Assembly: GCA_021029095.1 (NCBI GenBank)
Contig: JAJOHG010000437.1
Coordinates: 1-20,045, forward strand
Length of the DNA: 20,045 bases
Source of the DNA: Phellopilus nigrolimitatus
Taxonomy: Eukaryota > Basidiomycota > Agaricomycetes > Hymenochaetales > Hymenochaetaceae
Direction of reading: 5' to 3'
The stretch's first letter is position 1. The number at the start of each line of letters is the position of its first letter. Below the pieces are notes generated by a model. It had not been told where the DNA came from. It did not search any database and saw only the letters and a list, made by a program, of their open reading frames with translations. This document shows, piece after piece, positions 1-11,161 of the stretch. The translations under genes and the position numbers were made by a program.

Positions 1-1798
1 AGAAAGAAGATGATATCAATGACGAGAAGGAACAGTATGCGCGCAGAGCGAGACAAGGCCATGATAGGAGACGTGAGGAAATGTTACTCGGCGGCGGGTG
101 GAAATGAATGTGCAGCTTGAGCGAAGTGAAATCCAGAGAAATCTGGACTTACATGTATATACGAAAGCATGAGAGCTACCGCACTAGACGCGGTGGTCTA
201 CAGATTATACCCGCGACCACGGCAAAATTGTGCATGTTAGAAAAAGTGTAAAATTATGTGGCGAATGGTTAGTCTGGTAATTAACTGAGGTTTTGACGTT
301 GCTCGAAGGACCGGCATCGGCCCGTTCGGGGAAAACGCCCCTCGGTGCTGGAAGTGCTAACATAAAGTGATGTAACGCCGTGTGGCGAGCAGATAAGTAG
401 GCGGCAAGGTGACTGCGAGGGTTGTATAATTTGCGAGGACTGAAAAGTCGGCCGTGAATGCTCGGTGACCGAACACTGAATCGTAGCATTTCAAGGAGAA
501 GAGTTGTTAAGTGGGCCAAGATCAAAGGTGCGTACTCTTGGTGTGCTAGCAACCGCACCTCCAGACGAGATAACCATGACTTCGGGTTGTATAGACCCGC
601 ATAACAGTCGAAACGAGCATTATCAAGTCAGCCGCAACTTCAAGTAGTTCGACATGAGGCCCGTGTCATTCTTACCAAAATCTGATTATTTTTATCGCCT
701 TTATCGAAACATAAACTGAATGGGCGCAACACGATTGGTTACCAGAGGAAAATGGATGGAGCTTCGAGGAGGAAAGCGAAGTCGACCTCTGGCGTCGCCG
801 AATGGACTGCTTTCCGCAATACACATCATGGTACAGGAAGAAACCTGCATATATTCAATCTCTAGCTCGAGCTTGTTGCCGTTTCCTCAGTTCGTGCTCG
901 TGCCAAGGGCATATGAGAAATATTTCCAGTCGACGGAGTGAATGAACCTCTGCTTGGTAAAGGAAGGATTAAGCATGACAACTGTGAAACGCATCGTCAG
1001 TGAGTTCGATGCTGAAACTAGCTTGAGAGCACGAGCTGCACAGAATGGTTCACCGTTGGCGACGAACCTGTACTCGCTTGCCAAAGTCATCGTTGACGCA
1101 ACCGTCGGATGTCGCCTCGCGTATTCACGGCGCCTTCAAGCATCCAAACGACGACGTATCCGCGCAGCCTCCATTCACACTCAAGTGGGCTACGAGTACT
1201 TAGCTATGCGGTGATCCATACGCACCCCGAAGCCTGTACGGTGCGAGAACGCGCTAGTGAAGCTGCACGCTGTCTCCCTCTTGCTCTGATGTCTGATTTA
1301 CATCCACTCACAAATCCTCGACCAAGCAGCGACATAGCAGAAGGTCGAAAGCACCGGGGCGTACAGCGGCTCCGGCGTATCGAAAACAGAATTTGAAGAA
1401 GCGGCAGGAGCAGACAGCTGCTGGCTTCTCTCCAACACGCTGTTTTGGCCTCGTGAGATCGGGCTGGATTTCTATCCTGGACATCGGTTTGGCCCAAAGC
1501 TTGATACTGCCATTGGAAAAGATTGGTCGGAAATGCGACTCTGGACCAGTTCTTGATGAGCAACTTTGATGTAGGACATGGTTACAGAATGCAAGGTAAG
1601 CCGACTCGCATGCTTCTACTGCTTGACCTTCGAGCTCACAGCGTGCCGTCGCCTCGCAGAGAAACAGCCTGGATTTACAAAGACATTGTACAAATATCGC
1701 GGTCCTTTTGTGTTACAGAAATATCAAAAATACAGCATTTCCAATACATCCAGTGTCTATCTTACACTTCTCTGGCCTGTTTGTGAGACAAGGAGAGC
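1..1798. other. Gene-poor left flank, no confident gene
   Basis: I see no protein family I recognise on either strand. Open frames here are short and overlap one another in several frames, as expected of non-coding DNA. The only stretch with protein-like composition is plus strand 1338-1557, described separately. The region could contain untranslated parts of a gene beginning outside the window. No tRNA, rRNA or transposon ends were found by eye. Confidence 0.5.
1338..1798 (+). other. Possible coding remnant or unrecognised exons
   Basis: After a stop at 1335-1337, one frame stays open to a TGA near 1554. It has a protein-like run containing FWPREIGLDFYPGHRFGPKL. A second frame open from about 1505 reads to a strong donor (CAAG|GTAAGC, near 1595). 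A possible acceptor, CTCACAG, follows near 1640. Joining them would give a second exon rich in Lys, Tyr and Gln that runs to the edge of the convergent reductase gene. The two frames differ, so no single intact product can be built. I recognise no family. This may be a decayed gene, unusual exons or chance. Confidence 0.2.
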
Positions 1799-3080
1799 TC
1801 ACTGCGCGTCCTCAGGCCGGAGACCCGGCGTCTCAGAAATGCGATACACCAGCTTCTCTCCGTGCACTTTGTTGTTCCTCAATAGCTCAATGCCATCCGC
1901 GACGCTTGCCAGACTGTCAGGCATGAGCTTTACTCGGTTCGGCTGGAAGGGTGTCGGGTTTGAGTCGGACGGCGCGAGGTACGTCGAGATCTGGCGGTAG
2001 AAGCGCGCGGCGACTAATGATTAATTTGTTTCGTCAGTGATTGTCGAGCCTCAATAATGAAAAGGAGGGCGAGATGCGACTTACAGGCTTCATCCGCGAG
2101 ATACGCGGTCGCGACGTACGTCAACCGTGCATCCACACCCTGCGGGAGCTTGTCGTGGTCCTCGAAGCTGTGCAGCACGTAGGTGATGCTTCCGCGGCCG
2201 CCGGGCGCAGTTTGCGCGAGCACGCGCCCGAGGAGGAGCGTCGTGCCGTTCAGGGTGATGGCGTCGTAGGCCGCTGCAGTCGGGCGCCCGCCCAGCGCTT
2301 TCACGGTGGCGGACTCCTGTGAAAGAAGTTTTCAGCATGGTGACTGTCTGAAGGCAGATGTGGACGACTCACAAGCTCGCCCTCGCCCTTATACGCGCGG
2401 TAGTCGAGGACGACGTCCGCGCCTAGTGATTTAGCGTAATCGCACGACGCGCCCGCAATTGCCACGACAAAGAAGCCCGCGCGCTTCGCGAGCTGAAGCG
2501 CGTATGCGCCAACGGAGGACGAAGCACCGTACACGACGATGCCCTTCTCGTTGCTCTCTGCGAAGGAGGTACCGGCGCCGGGCCCGGGCGGCTCGGGGAG
2601 GCCGAGGACGACGAAGAGCCCGAGGGCGGCGGTCATGACCGCGAGCGGCAGTGTTGAGGCCTCCTCGAAAGACGTGCACTCTGGTATCGGGAACGTCGTC
2701 GACACGGGCGCGACGCTGTACTGCGCATATGCGCCGTACTGTGGCCATCCTCAAAACGGAGACCCAGAGACGGTATCTCGAAAACGCACCTTGTTATCTT
2801 TCATACGCATCTTCGTGAATGCGGCGATGCGCTCGCCGCCCTTGTACTCCGTCACGCCCTCGCCGACCTGGACGACGATGCCCGCGACATCGTTCCCCTC
2901 GATAAATGCGTAGTCCGTCTCCGCCCCGGGAAGCTTGTAATCCTTTGGGTTCGCTGCAACGGCAACATTTCGGATGAGTACCTCGCCAGGGCCGGGAGCA
3001 GGTACAGGAAACGTCTGGAGCGTGTTGGACGTCCGGGTGGTGAGTACGCCGAGTTGCGTGCTTGGGGGCGGAGCCGTCAT
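1799..3080 (-). CDS. Zinc-independent MDR / quinone-oxidoreductase-like enoyl reductase (cipB/toxD-like)
   Basis: A predicted NAD(P)H-dependent reductase of the medium-chain dehydrogenase superfamily, 367 aa, probably cytosolic. Four exons: 3080-2790, 2738-2373, 2316-2085 and 2013-1799, with introns of 51, 56 and 71 bp, all GT..AG. The joined length is an exact multiple of three. The amino half is a GroES-like fold, with PGPGEVLIR and NPKDYK followed by a GNDVAGIV turn. The nucleotide-binding half has VVYGASSSVGAYALQLAK at about residues 166-183. The catalytic and structural zinc cysteines of classical alcohol dehydrogenases are absent. This fits the fungal subgroup often labelled cipB or toxD-like trans-enoyl reductases, which act on activated double bonds or quinones; the substrate is not predictable here. 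The ATG at 3078-3080 was chosen because the family begins close to the GroES domain; an upstream in-frame ATG would add a hydrophobic, unrelated leader. No biosynthetic cluster surrounds it. Confidence 0.88.
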
Positions 3081-3504
3081 TGCTTTGTAAACTGGAGTGG
3101 AGCAGTCTAAATACTCGTAATCAAACACCCGGTCCTTTATATACTGTCCGAAAATCCAGAAAAAAGAGATCGATAACCTTAGCATTAAATTTAGGCTCAT
3201 GTGCGAAAGAGCTCACGTTTGTAGCAATGCCGATCGTCGGTAACGTCGCTGATCGCCAATGATGAGTACCATGTCGAGAGAAAATTAAACAAAAAGAGAC
3301 CTAACAACGAAGTTTAGCATATTAGAGGTTTTTTCCTGGCATGGGTACTATGTACAGTGCGTTTAGTCATAAACCATCAACTGCGTGTAGATCGCAATTT
3401 TGTGAATTTCGGACTTCTCTTAGACTTTCACTAATAGAAGTAAGGAAGATACACAATTACAAGCGTTTTCCCGATTTTATGATAATGTTTCAAATTTTTT
3501 GAGA

Positions 3505-3522
3505 AATAATAATAATAATAAT
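3505..3522. repeat. (AAT)6 microsatellite
   Basis: Six perfect AAT units, followed by further AT-rich sequence to about 3537. It is a simple-sequence tract in non-coding DNA and would be a usable length polymorphism. Confidence 0.9.
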
Positions 3523-3769
3523 ATATTAAATAATACTTTTTGGGTACTGTATGACTTACTGGGCGTCGCTTTTTCTCTGTGGAGTTTTTGCTCTGCCAAT
3601 GTATTAATGGAATGCCAAAAATAAATTACAAATCTCAGCTGGTCCGAAGCAGCACACTATGTAGTATCCCATTCGCTGCATCGGCTGACCAGGACAACAA
3701 AGAAACCGATCGTGGGCACGAAGCGAGGCCAGTTTCCGATGAAGGGCTTCTGGATGCATAATCTTGTGT

Positions 3770-3800
3770 TCAGAATTTCTTAGCAATGCAGAAATTCTGA
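3770..3800. repeat. Small perfect hairpin, 11-bp arms
   Basis: TCAGAATTTCT at 3770-3780 pairs perfectly with AGAAATTCTGA at 3790-3800 across a 9-base loop. No U-tract or gene end is adjacent. It may be a fragment of a foldback element or chance in AT-rich DNA. Confidence 0.5.
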
Positions 3801-4433
3801 GTGAAATCAAGTGGGATATTATTCACTTTGAATGACATAAGCCGGAAGGATGCAGCCCTGGAGTCTATGCTTAGTAAAACCTTACATAAAATCCGAAAAA
3901 GGAAGTGGCTGTGTCGGAATATTAGGGTTTTAATCATTAATATTCTCTTGTTTCAAAAATTTTGTGGTCAGAAAAGAAAATGTCGACAAGAAGAAAATCT
4001 AAGCAACAAGTTCTAAAGACACCTATGAGCCCTATCCAATGCATACAAATGAAGAGGTCATAGGGTGTCGCGGCAGGTGCAGAAAGAAAAGTAATTCGGA
4101 GCTACCCCCGGCTTGTTGTCTTTTGACTAAACGCACTGTAGGTGCGTTACAGTTTAATTTTCTCTTAGACGTGGGACATCTGTTGCAGATTGAATCATAG
4201 TAGGTACAAGCGGTACATGTATAGTCCAAAAGTGATGCATTGTAGAGATACAGGGCTGTGACACATTGTTACAATGACAAGCGAGGGGTATAGTCTTATA
4301 GGTAAAATGCGGGGTATAGAGAATACATGTGCTGTCGAACGAAGGAAGTCAGAGTCCAGGAGCTCCCGCTGAAACAGATCGGGCGTGGAAGATAAATAGA
4401 AAATAAAGAAAAGGAGGAGCGAGATAATCGCCC

Positions 4434-5587
4434 TCAAGCGCAGGAAACGCCCTTGTCTGGGAAGTCGTAGACGCCCGGAATGGCGATCGGACAGCCCGCA
4501 CGGTCTTGATGCGAGTTGCAGTTGGTCTGGTCATTCGAGTTCGCGCAGCATCGGAGGCAGAACCTGTTCGCGGATGGCTCAACTCTGGGATTATACAATT
4601 AATGCGTGCACAGTCACTGTAAAACATGACTATGCTTACTGTTCGATGAAGCTCGCCCCGTATCCACCAAATGTACATTGAGCACCGTTAGGGAAGCGGA
4701 CATCGAACTGACCACCGTCGTCAGATGATGAAAGGGAAATCTTCGTCGGATCAATGCATCCAGTCACCTAGCGTGAACATTCAGCATTAGACACTATGGG
4801 TCAGGTGAAAGCACTCACTTGAATCCAAGAGCTGTTATCCGGCGCTCTCGACACAGCAGCAGCAGTAATAAAACCTCCTGGAGCCGTATTCGCGCATCCA
4901 GTTGACGTGCAGAATACAGTCGCATCGGTCTCGGCGTCCGAAATCAGCTCTGTCGAGGAAAGCGTGTCAACACTTCATCCGACTAAATTTAGGTTGCAGG
5001 AACAAACCGTTCGGATTCTTTGGGAGCAACAGCGCGAAGTCGTCCTCGTCGTTAACGTGTACAGTAGTAAGCGACGAGCCGGAAGCCGTTGGCGCAGGTG
5101 TGGGCGCAAGGTTCAGTGCTTGCGATGGCTGAGGAGCTCTTTTGTCGACCTTGACCTTCGTCGCGCTCTTGAGGTTTGCGTCCGCGCCGTGTCCAGTCCC
5201 AGCAGAAGTTCGAGACCCAGCATATTTGATGTGATCGCTAGCGCTAGCATATGCATACGTTGAGCTCTTCAAGTCTGTCCAGCGTCCGTGGTGGTGGTGG
5301 CGATGGTGCCGGTGCCGTTCGGCTTCCGACACCGATGTCTTCAATGGTCGGTGAGATGCCACCGGGACGGTGGAGTTCGCCCCGAAGTTCAGATGACGGC
5401 GGGCCGCGAAAAAGCTTACTAGTCCAGAGTCAGAAGAGAGCTGCGCTTCGCCCGAGCTCGAGAGATGAGTCCCGTTGACACTGGTGCTTGTATCTGCGCC
5501 AGCCTGAGTGTAGCCACGCAATGGTTCTGGTGCGCAGGACACGCCGTACACGAGGCCCAAGACAATCACAGATGCTGAAAGCTTCAT
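4434..5587 (-). CDS. Secreted Cys-rich protein with His-rich amino half and Kex2-type site
   Basis: A secreted protein of unknown function, 329 aa. Four exons: 5587-5008, 4949-4819, 4767-4640 and 4584-4434, with introns of 58, 51 and 55 bp; the joined frame is exact. Residues 1-19 form a signal peptide (MKLSASVIVLGLVYGVSCA). Residues 20-150 are low-complexity, rich in Ser, Thr and Ala, with a His/Arg cluster at about 91-102. A dibasic KR at 149-150, preceded by Val-Asp-Lys context, fits a Kex2 protease site, so the first part may be a propeptide. A Pro/Ala linker follows. Residues from about 194 form a compact domain with ten cysteines, including a C-x-x-CC cluster, enough for five disulfides. 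The domain carries motifs such as FDVRFPNGAQCTFGGYGASF. I recall this domain as common among uncharacterised basidiomycete secreted proteins. No catalytic motif is evident, so wall-associated or effector-like roles are only possibilities. Confidence 0.85.
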
Positions 5588-6723
5588 GGACGATCAAATC
5601 GAGATCAAGGGTGGAATGAAAGAAAGATTTTAAAACGTTGTGGATAGAGAAAAACGAGAAATGTCGAAGTCAATTCGATATAGTGGTGGTGGTTCGAGTA
5701 GGAGTGGTACGCGTCTCGGTCTACAATCGATCTTAAGCATGAATACCCGATATGCACGAACATTCTTGCTTCTACCTTATTTCTTCATTGTCAACTGCAC
5801 ACGCCCAGACTTTAGAGGACAGCGAAATCGGTTATTTACGTCCGTGATTTACGTCCGTGCAGCTTGCATCCACCCCTTTGCAAGAGCTTCCAGAACTGAA
5901 GAACTGGCGATAGACTCAAACGAAGAGCCAATCTACCTCCTGCACCCCGTCATGACCATGACGAGCTTTGCAAGGTTGCAGCCTGCTCTTTCGGGTTGTC
6001 TTATAGAAGTTTTCTAGGCGATGGTTTCTCAGTTTGATGGCCATGGATTATGTATCGATGCATCACTCTGCTTCTGAGCGCCGTTGCTGTTGCTGTGAAT
6101 GCTGTCGTGATCCCAGTTCGCCTTTTTCTTCAAACTCAGATTTTTCTTCTTCAGCTTATACTTACACGTACGTGTTTTCCAAATGCTGGTTACGTCTCAA
6201 GCGATTTTCATTACTGGCGTATCAGCAGTCGTGTGTATTTGATGACACAGCTTACATTGTCAAGCTACCGCACGCTTCTGACGTTTATCGAACTCGAATG
6301 AAGTCGTTCAAGCTTCATCGATCTTCTCAGTGACTACATCTGACCCGGAACTAGGGCTCCGAAGACCATGAGACTTGAGGACACCAGACTTGCGTGGCCA
6401 GGAAGAAGACGGTCCCATGGCCGATCCACTTCTCGCGGGTTTTGGGCTTTCCCAATTGGTCGAGTGTTTGCCTCAAATTCACCGTTTTTATATGTATAAT
6501 TGCTAACGTAGACTTAGTTTACGTTGAAAATAGATGACGCTATCTTATACGCTGGCTTCAAGTCCCCTCAAAACATAGGACCCAACAGCAAGTTCCAAGC
6601 CCCATTTAGGATTACTCGACAGACTGTCCTATCATCTGTTCTCAGGAGGACACGAAGAACTTTTTCGTCTCGTAAACTTCATACAACAACCTCTGAAGCT
6701 CACTCTTGCTCGCGCTTTCAGCC
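5588..6723. other. Divergent intergenic region, shared promoter space
   Basis: The secreted-protein gene leaves leftward and the first MFS gene rightward, so both promoters should lie here. A TATA-like run (TTTTTATATGTATAAT, about 6484-6499) lies roughly 225 bp before the MFS start. Open frames are overlapping and show no known family. A 13-bp tandem duplication is listed separately. No RNA gene is seen. Confidence 0.5.
5834..5859. repeat. Perfect 13-bp tandem duplication
   Basis: ATTTACGTCCGTG occurs twice head to tail with no gap. It contains ACGT cores and lies in the divergent promoter space, about 250 bp upstream of the secreted-protein start. It could be a duplicated binding site or a replication-slippage product. 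Confidence 0.8.
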
Positions 6724-8672
6724 ATGCTTGAAGCAGATAGGTCTATCTCCGAAGTAAAGAAAGGAAAAAGTGAGATTGACGACCCATCCGTCATCGTCAC
6801 ATCCTCGTTCGATACGCCGAAAACGACGCCGGGATCCAACACACCCGTCACCACACCAGGATATGATTCCGAAACCTATGAACTTCCGTCGCTCCCCGCG
6901 AGCCGCATCATGACGGCCTCCTTGGTACAAGACACGGTGGCGGCTTCGGCAGAGAACATGCGAAAGGCGCGACTGGCGGAGTATATTGGCTTTGGTGCCC
7001 TTTTATGGGCGATGTTCATGGAAGGTTGGAACGATGGCACGTCAGGTCCGATGTTGCCTACCATACAGAAACATTACCATGTGAGTATGTGCTGTACCTG
7101 TTTTCGAGTGTAGCTTATACTCCGCTAAGATTGGATTTGCGGTTGTCTCGCTAGTTTTTGTCATGAACTGTGTTGTGCGTACTTCTGTGCTTTATTTTCC
7201 TTATCTGCTGAAGTGTTCGAGTTCATCAGGGCTTTGTATGCGGCGCGTTTGCAAACGTCCATTTCGCACATAAGTATGGCTTTGGCGCGGTAAGTGAACA
7301 GAGCGTATCTTTCTATTTTGTAAAGCTTATATGGAAGTCCTGAAGACTCTCGTTATTGGCGCTGTCTCTCAAACTCTTGCATACTGCTTACAGTCCCCAG
7401 CACCTCCGTTTCCGGTCTTTGCTATGGCGTACATATTCTCCGGGTTTGGCATGGCTCTTCAGGTGTTGAACTCCGTATTCGTCTTTCCCGATATGAAAGC
7501 TAAAAGGGTCTTTGGAATTGCAGAATGCCCAGGCAATGGTGTTCGTCGTCAGTCTCAATAACAGCGCGACGAAGATGGGAATCATACATGCGACGTATGG
7601 GATTGGCGCTCTAGTCGCTCCACTTGTGGCTACAAGATTCGCATCCATGCCGCACTGGTCGTTTCATTACTTCGCATCGCTAGGTGGCGCACTAGTTGAC
7701 GTCATCTTCCTGGTGTTTGTCTTCCGATTCCAGCGTTTAGAAGGTAAAGTTAGCCTATTCATCGTAATCGGCTTCCAATCCGACTCAAATGTGTTACCCA
7801 GCTGTACTCACGAAAACCGGCCAGACTGTCCGCGAGCAAGGCAGCGCTCAGGGAAACCTCTACTCACAGATCCTCAGGCTCAAGGTGGTTCATCTTTTTG
7901 CATTTTTCGTACTAGTGTACATCGGTGTAGAAGTTACTATTGGAGGTCAGATATATTTTCGTTCTTTCTAACTTCGAGAGATCTCAGACATTGTTTGATC
8001 TGCGCAGGGTGGATTGTAACGTTCGTTATTGACGAAAGAGGAGGCGGAAGCTCCTCGGGGTACCTGACATCAGGTTTCTTTGCGGGCCTGACGCTCGGAC
8101 GAGTTGGCTTGCTGTGGCTGAACAAACTAGTATGTATGTTTTCGCAATATCCGGCGCCCGCTCGACTTAATAGTCCCTTCAGGTCGGAGAGCGTCGAGTC
8201 ATCTGGTTATACATTTCCGTCTGCATTAGGTACGACGCGTCAATCCCGTCTTCTACCTTTCTGGCACTCAAATTTCTGCACTAGCCTCGAGATCGTGATT
8301 TGGCTCGTCCCATCACTCATCGGGAATGCAATTGCAGTGTCCTTCGTCGGGCTCTTCTTGGGCCCGATCTACCCCATCGTCATGAACAAAACCGGTCGCC
8401 TTGTACCACATTGGCTCATGTCTGGCGCTGTCGGCTGGATCGCAGGGCTTGGAATGACGGGATCCGCTCTCCTGCCATTCATCACAGGCGCAATGGCATC
8501 GAAGTTCGGTGTTATGAGCTTGCAGCCCTTGTACGTGTGCTCGTTTCTGCCCTTTTGATGATTTATTCTCTTATTTGACGTGGACGCCATGATCTGCAGG
8601 ATTGTGACTGCCATGGGCATTATGGTCTGTCTATGGGCCATTGTCCCTCCAGAAATGCGTCGTTCTGAATGA
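6724..8672 (+). CDS. MFS transporter, FHS/BSC6-like sugar-type permease, copy A
   Basis: A predicted plasma-membrane or vesicular major facilitator, 476 aa. Ten exons: 6724-7080, 7130-7174, 7230-7289, 7346-7462, 7524-7743, 7802-7945, 8008-8129, 8183-8229, 8285-8530 and 8600-8672. All introns are GT..AG, 49-69 bp, and the frame closes exactly at TGA. About 90 cytosolic residues rich in Thr-Pro precede twelve plausible membrane segments. TM1 contains MEGWNDGTSGPMLP, the hallmark I associate with fungal proteins named bypass-of-stop-codon 6 and with the fucose/glucose:H+ symporter branch. Other conserved blocks are VEVTIGGWIVTFVIDERGGG in the middle, GPIYPI near TM10 and GWIAGLG in TM11. The substrate is not determined; a sugar is inferred from family and the GH127 gene downstream. 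The ATG at 6724 heads a tail alignable with copy B. Confidence 0.88.
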
Positions 8673-9198
8673 ACACAAGCTCCTCGCTTTCATATATTTT
8701 ATTTTTTGTTGTAGGGGCAAGTGCATTTCATGTATTACTTTCTCGCCGTCACAGCGCCATATCTGACATCATGAATCGCTTGCCATACTCCCTTGTACAT
8801 ACTATATCTAGGTAGACTCCTAGCACTTCTTTTTTAGATTGGCAGTCAGAATTATGTAGAGCCGCCCCCGAAATTGATTCAGTACCAAGCATGATTACAT
8901 CATCGCTCTCTGCTTTACAAATAACGGGTTATCTGTTACGTAACCATCCCCGCCTCGGATTTACCTCGCAGGAACGCAGGCCGGCACATCGATCATAGGA
9001 TGCGGGGTAGGCCTCGCCCTTGAAATGCAGCGAAAGGAACGTGGAGACTAGATTGGTTCTTGAAAACTTTGGATGTTAACCTCGGTCCGAACGATCTTAC
9101 TCATGAGCGCGGAACCCCCATATTATAGATAAACCCTGCTCTCTGGTCATGAGCATTTTCTATACATCCTATCCTGCCGTCATCTAGCCATTTCAGTG
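8673..9198. other. Spacer between the tandem transporters
   Basis: Holds the 3' end of copy A, including T-rich sequence around 8695-8715 just after the stop, and the promoter of copy B. No open frame resembles a third copy or a relic of one. Nothing else is recognised. Confidence 0.55.
9122..9142 (+). promoter_or_regulatory. Possible TATA box and adjacent motif of copy B
   Basis: ATTATAGATAAA lies about 66-77 bp before the ATG at 9199 and is followed directly by AACCCTGCTCT. The same 11 bases follow a TATA-like element upstream of the GH127 gene (11523-11533). The position suits a fungal core promoter; the assignment is by eye. Confidence 0.35.
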
Positions 9199-11161
9199 AT
9201 GTCTCAAAAAGCTGTTGCCTTCGAGTTTGTCGACGTCGAAGCGAAGGGGAACAGCAAGGAGGAGGCCGAACGACCGATCGTCACGATTGTGTCCACGGCG
9301 ACTACTCCAGGAACGACTGCGTACAACACGCCGGTCATGACGCCAAAAGACGAACCAGAAGAGTACGAGCTGCAGACGCTGCCAAGGAGCACGGTCACAT
9401 CTGCACCACTGTTCCCTAATCCTCCTTCGATTTCTGCCATAGATAAGAAGGCAGCGCGTCGGAAAGAGCACATCGCCTTCGGTGCTCTGCTATGGGCTAT
9501 TTTCATGGAGGGATGGAACGACGGCACTAACGGGCCTCTGCTTCCTGCGATGCAGCGTCACTACAACGTAAGAGCGTTTAATGTTCTGGTCGATTGATAC
9601 TTATCGCAAACACTTTTAATTCTAAAGATCGGCTTCACCGTTGTCTCACTGATCTTCGTTGCGAACTGTATCGTACGTAATTTCAATCCTGTCATCATCT
9701 TTGCTTGCTAACGCTTCAAGAATACTAGGGTTTTGTGTCTGGCGCAGTTGCAAACGTTCGTATGGTACAAAAACTCGGCTTTGGAACGGTAACACAATTT
9801 ACCATTGACACTACCGCGCTCTATATACTCATATGAAATTGAAGACTCTAGTTATTGGTGCATCTGCGCAAGCGGTTGCCTACTGTATACAAGCCCCTGC
9901 TCCTCCGTTTCCCGTCTTTGCGATAGCGTACATTTTCTCTGGCTTTGGTATCGCTCTTCAGGTCAGCTGAGTCTTTTATCCCCGACGACTCAGTCCCGCA
10001 GAAGTGCTCACATTAGTCTTCATTTAAATTAAGAATTCTGGTTCCCTCGTCTTTGTTGTGAATTTAAATGAAAATAGCTCGACCAAAATGGGTGTATTGC
10101 AGGCGGCATATGGCCTTGGCGCGCTGGTCTCCCCCTTGTCAGCCACAAAATTTGCGTCGATCCCGCACTGGTCGTTCCATTTCCTTGCTTCATTGAGTGG
10201 TGCTATCATCAACATTATGTCGTTGGTCCTCGTATTTCGATTCCGCGACATGAATAGTTCGTGCCTTGTTCACCTCGTGATATCTTTTATTGACGTTGAT
10301 CTTCGTAGCAATCCTTGCAAAGGCAGGCCAGGTCGTTCGTGAACAGAACAGCTCGCAAGGACATAATCTCTACAGTCAAATATTCAAACTCAAGGTCGTC
10401 CACCTACTTGCGCTCTTTGCTCTAGCCTACGTTGGCGCGGAAGTGACTTTGGGAGGTACGCTCTCTCACCTGCCGAAGCATATACGATCTGAGCTGATAT
10501 ACGGTGCTTCACATTAGGTTGGATCGTCACCTTCGTCATTGATGAGCGGGGCGGTGGAAGCTCCTCGGGATACCTGACGACCGGGTTCTTTGCTGGAATG
10601 ACAGTTGGGCGACTCTGCCTCCTCTGGTTTAACAAACTAGTGGGTGTTTCTGCGATTATTCATTGCCATTTACTGAATCCGTTCCCCTAGATAGGAGAGC
10701 GACGAGTAATTTGGATTTATATTGCCCTTTGCATAGCGTAAGGCTCTGTTTACTCTTTATCGTAGCACTTTTAACGTGGTGTTTCCTAGTCTCGAGATCA
10801 CAATCTGGTTCGTGCCGTCGCTCGTTGGCAATGCGATTGCTGTCGCGTTTGTTGGACTGTTCCTCGGCCCGATCTACCCTATCCTCATCAACGTTGCCGG
10901 CCGTCTCGTTCCACACTGGCTCGTGAATGGAGCGATCGGCTGGATTGGAGGACTCGGACAAACAGGCTCGGCGCTCCTGCCGTTCGTCACGGGCGCGCTA
11001 TCGTCAAAGTTCGGCGTCAGAAGCTTGCAGCCTCTGTGCGTATCCCGGTTCATTTTCAGAAGTTCTTTCTCTAACCCAATTCACGTAGGATCGTCAGCGT
11101 CATGTGCGCCATGCTGGGTCTATGGGCCATCGTTCCGCCGGATGTCCGCCGCTCGGATTAA
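9199..11161 (+). CDS. MFS transporter, FHS/BSC6-like sugar-type permease, copy B
   Basis: A 482-aa paralogue of the preceding gene. Ten exons: 9199-9567, 9628-9672, 9729-9788, 9845-9961, 10034-10256, 10309-10455, 10518-10639, 10691-10737, 10790-11035 and 11089-11161, ending at TAA. Introns are 51-72 bp. Exon lengths equal those of copy A except for exons 1, 5 and 6, which differ by 12, 3 and 3 bases, so every intron keeps its phase. Twelve membrane segments are expected. Conserved blocks include MEGWNDGTNGPLLP in TM1, AEVTLGGWIVTFVIDERGGG in the centre, and GPIYPI and GWIGGLG near the end. The amino tail shares the Thr-Pro-rich layout (TTPG, NTPV, YEL, LP) with copy A, possibly a phosphorylated segment. 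The gene lies 526 bp after copy A and 758 bp before the GH127 gene on the same strand. Transport of a GH127-related sugar is an inference. Confidence 0.9.

Larger units (their letters stand above)
3081..4433. other. AT-rich intergenic spacer
   Basis: This lies between the start of the reductase and the end of the secreted-protein gene, both on the minus strand. It should hold the reductase promoter (just above 3080) and the 3' untranslated region and terminator of the secreted-protein gene (just below 4434). Base composition is clearly more AT-rich than the genes. Open frames are short and unrelated to any family I know. It contains an (AAT)6 tract and an 11-bp hairpin, listed separately. Confidence 0.55.

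Noticed and set aside
205..558. 117-codon open frame on the minus strand
   Set aside because: No family, domain or signal recognised; composition and overlapping frames look like non-coding DNA.
2014..2913. Several open frames on both strands inside the reductase gene
   Set aside because: They are shadows of GC-rich exons of the minus-strand reductase, which accounts for the region with exact splicing and family motifs.
5640..6017. 125-codon plus-strand frame in the divergent spacer
   Set aside because: No recognisable domain; it overlaps the expected promoter and leader of the secreted-protein gene.
6050..6301. 83-codon frame starting with a signal-peptide-like hydrophobic run
   Set aside because: Only the first 20 residues look secreted; the rest has no cysteine pattern or family, and a second overlapping frame is equally open.
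6700..9198. Pyrimidine tract plus TTTCAG two bases before both transporter start codons, suggesting a leader intron
   Set aside because: Intriguing because it is shared, but no convincing donor and branch site could be paired with either one.
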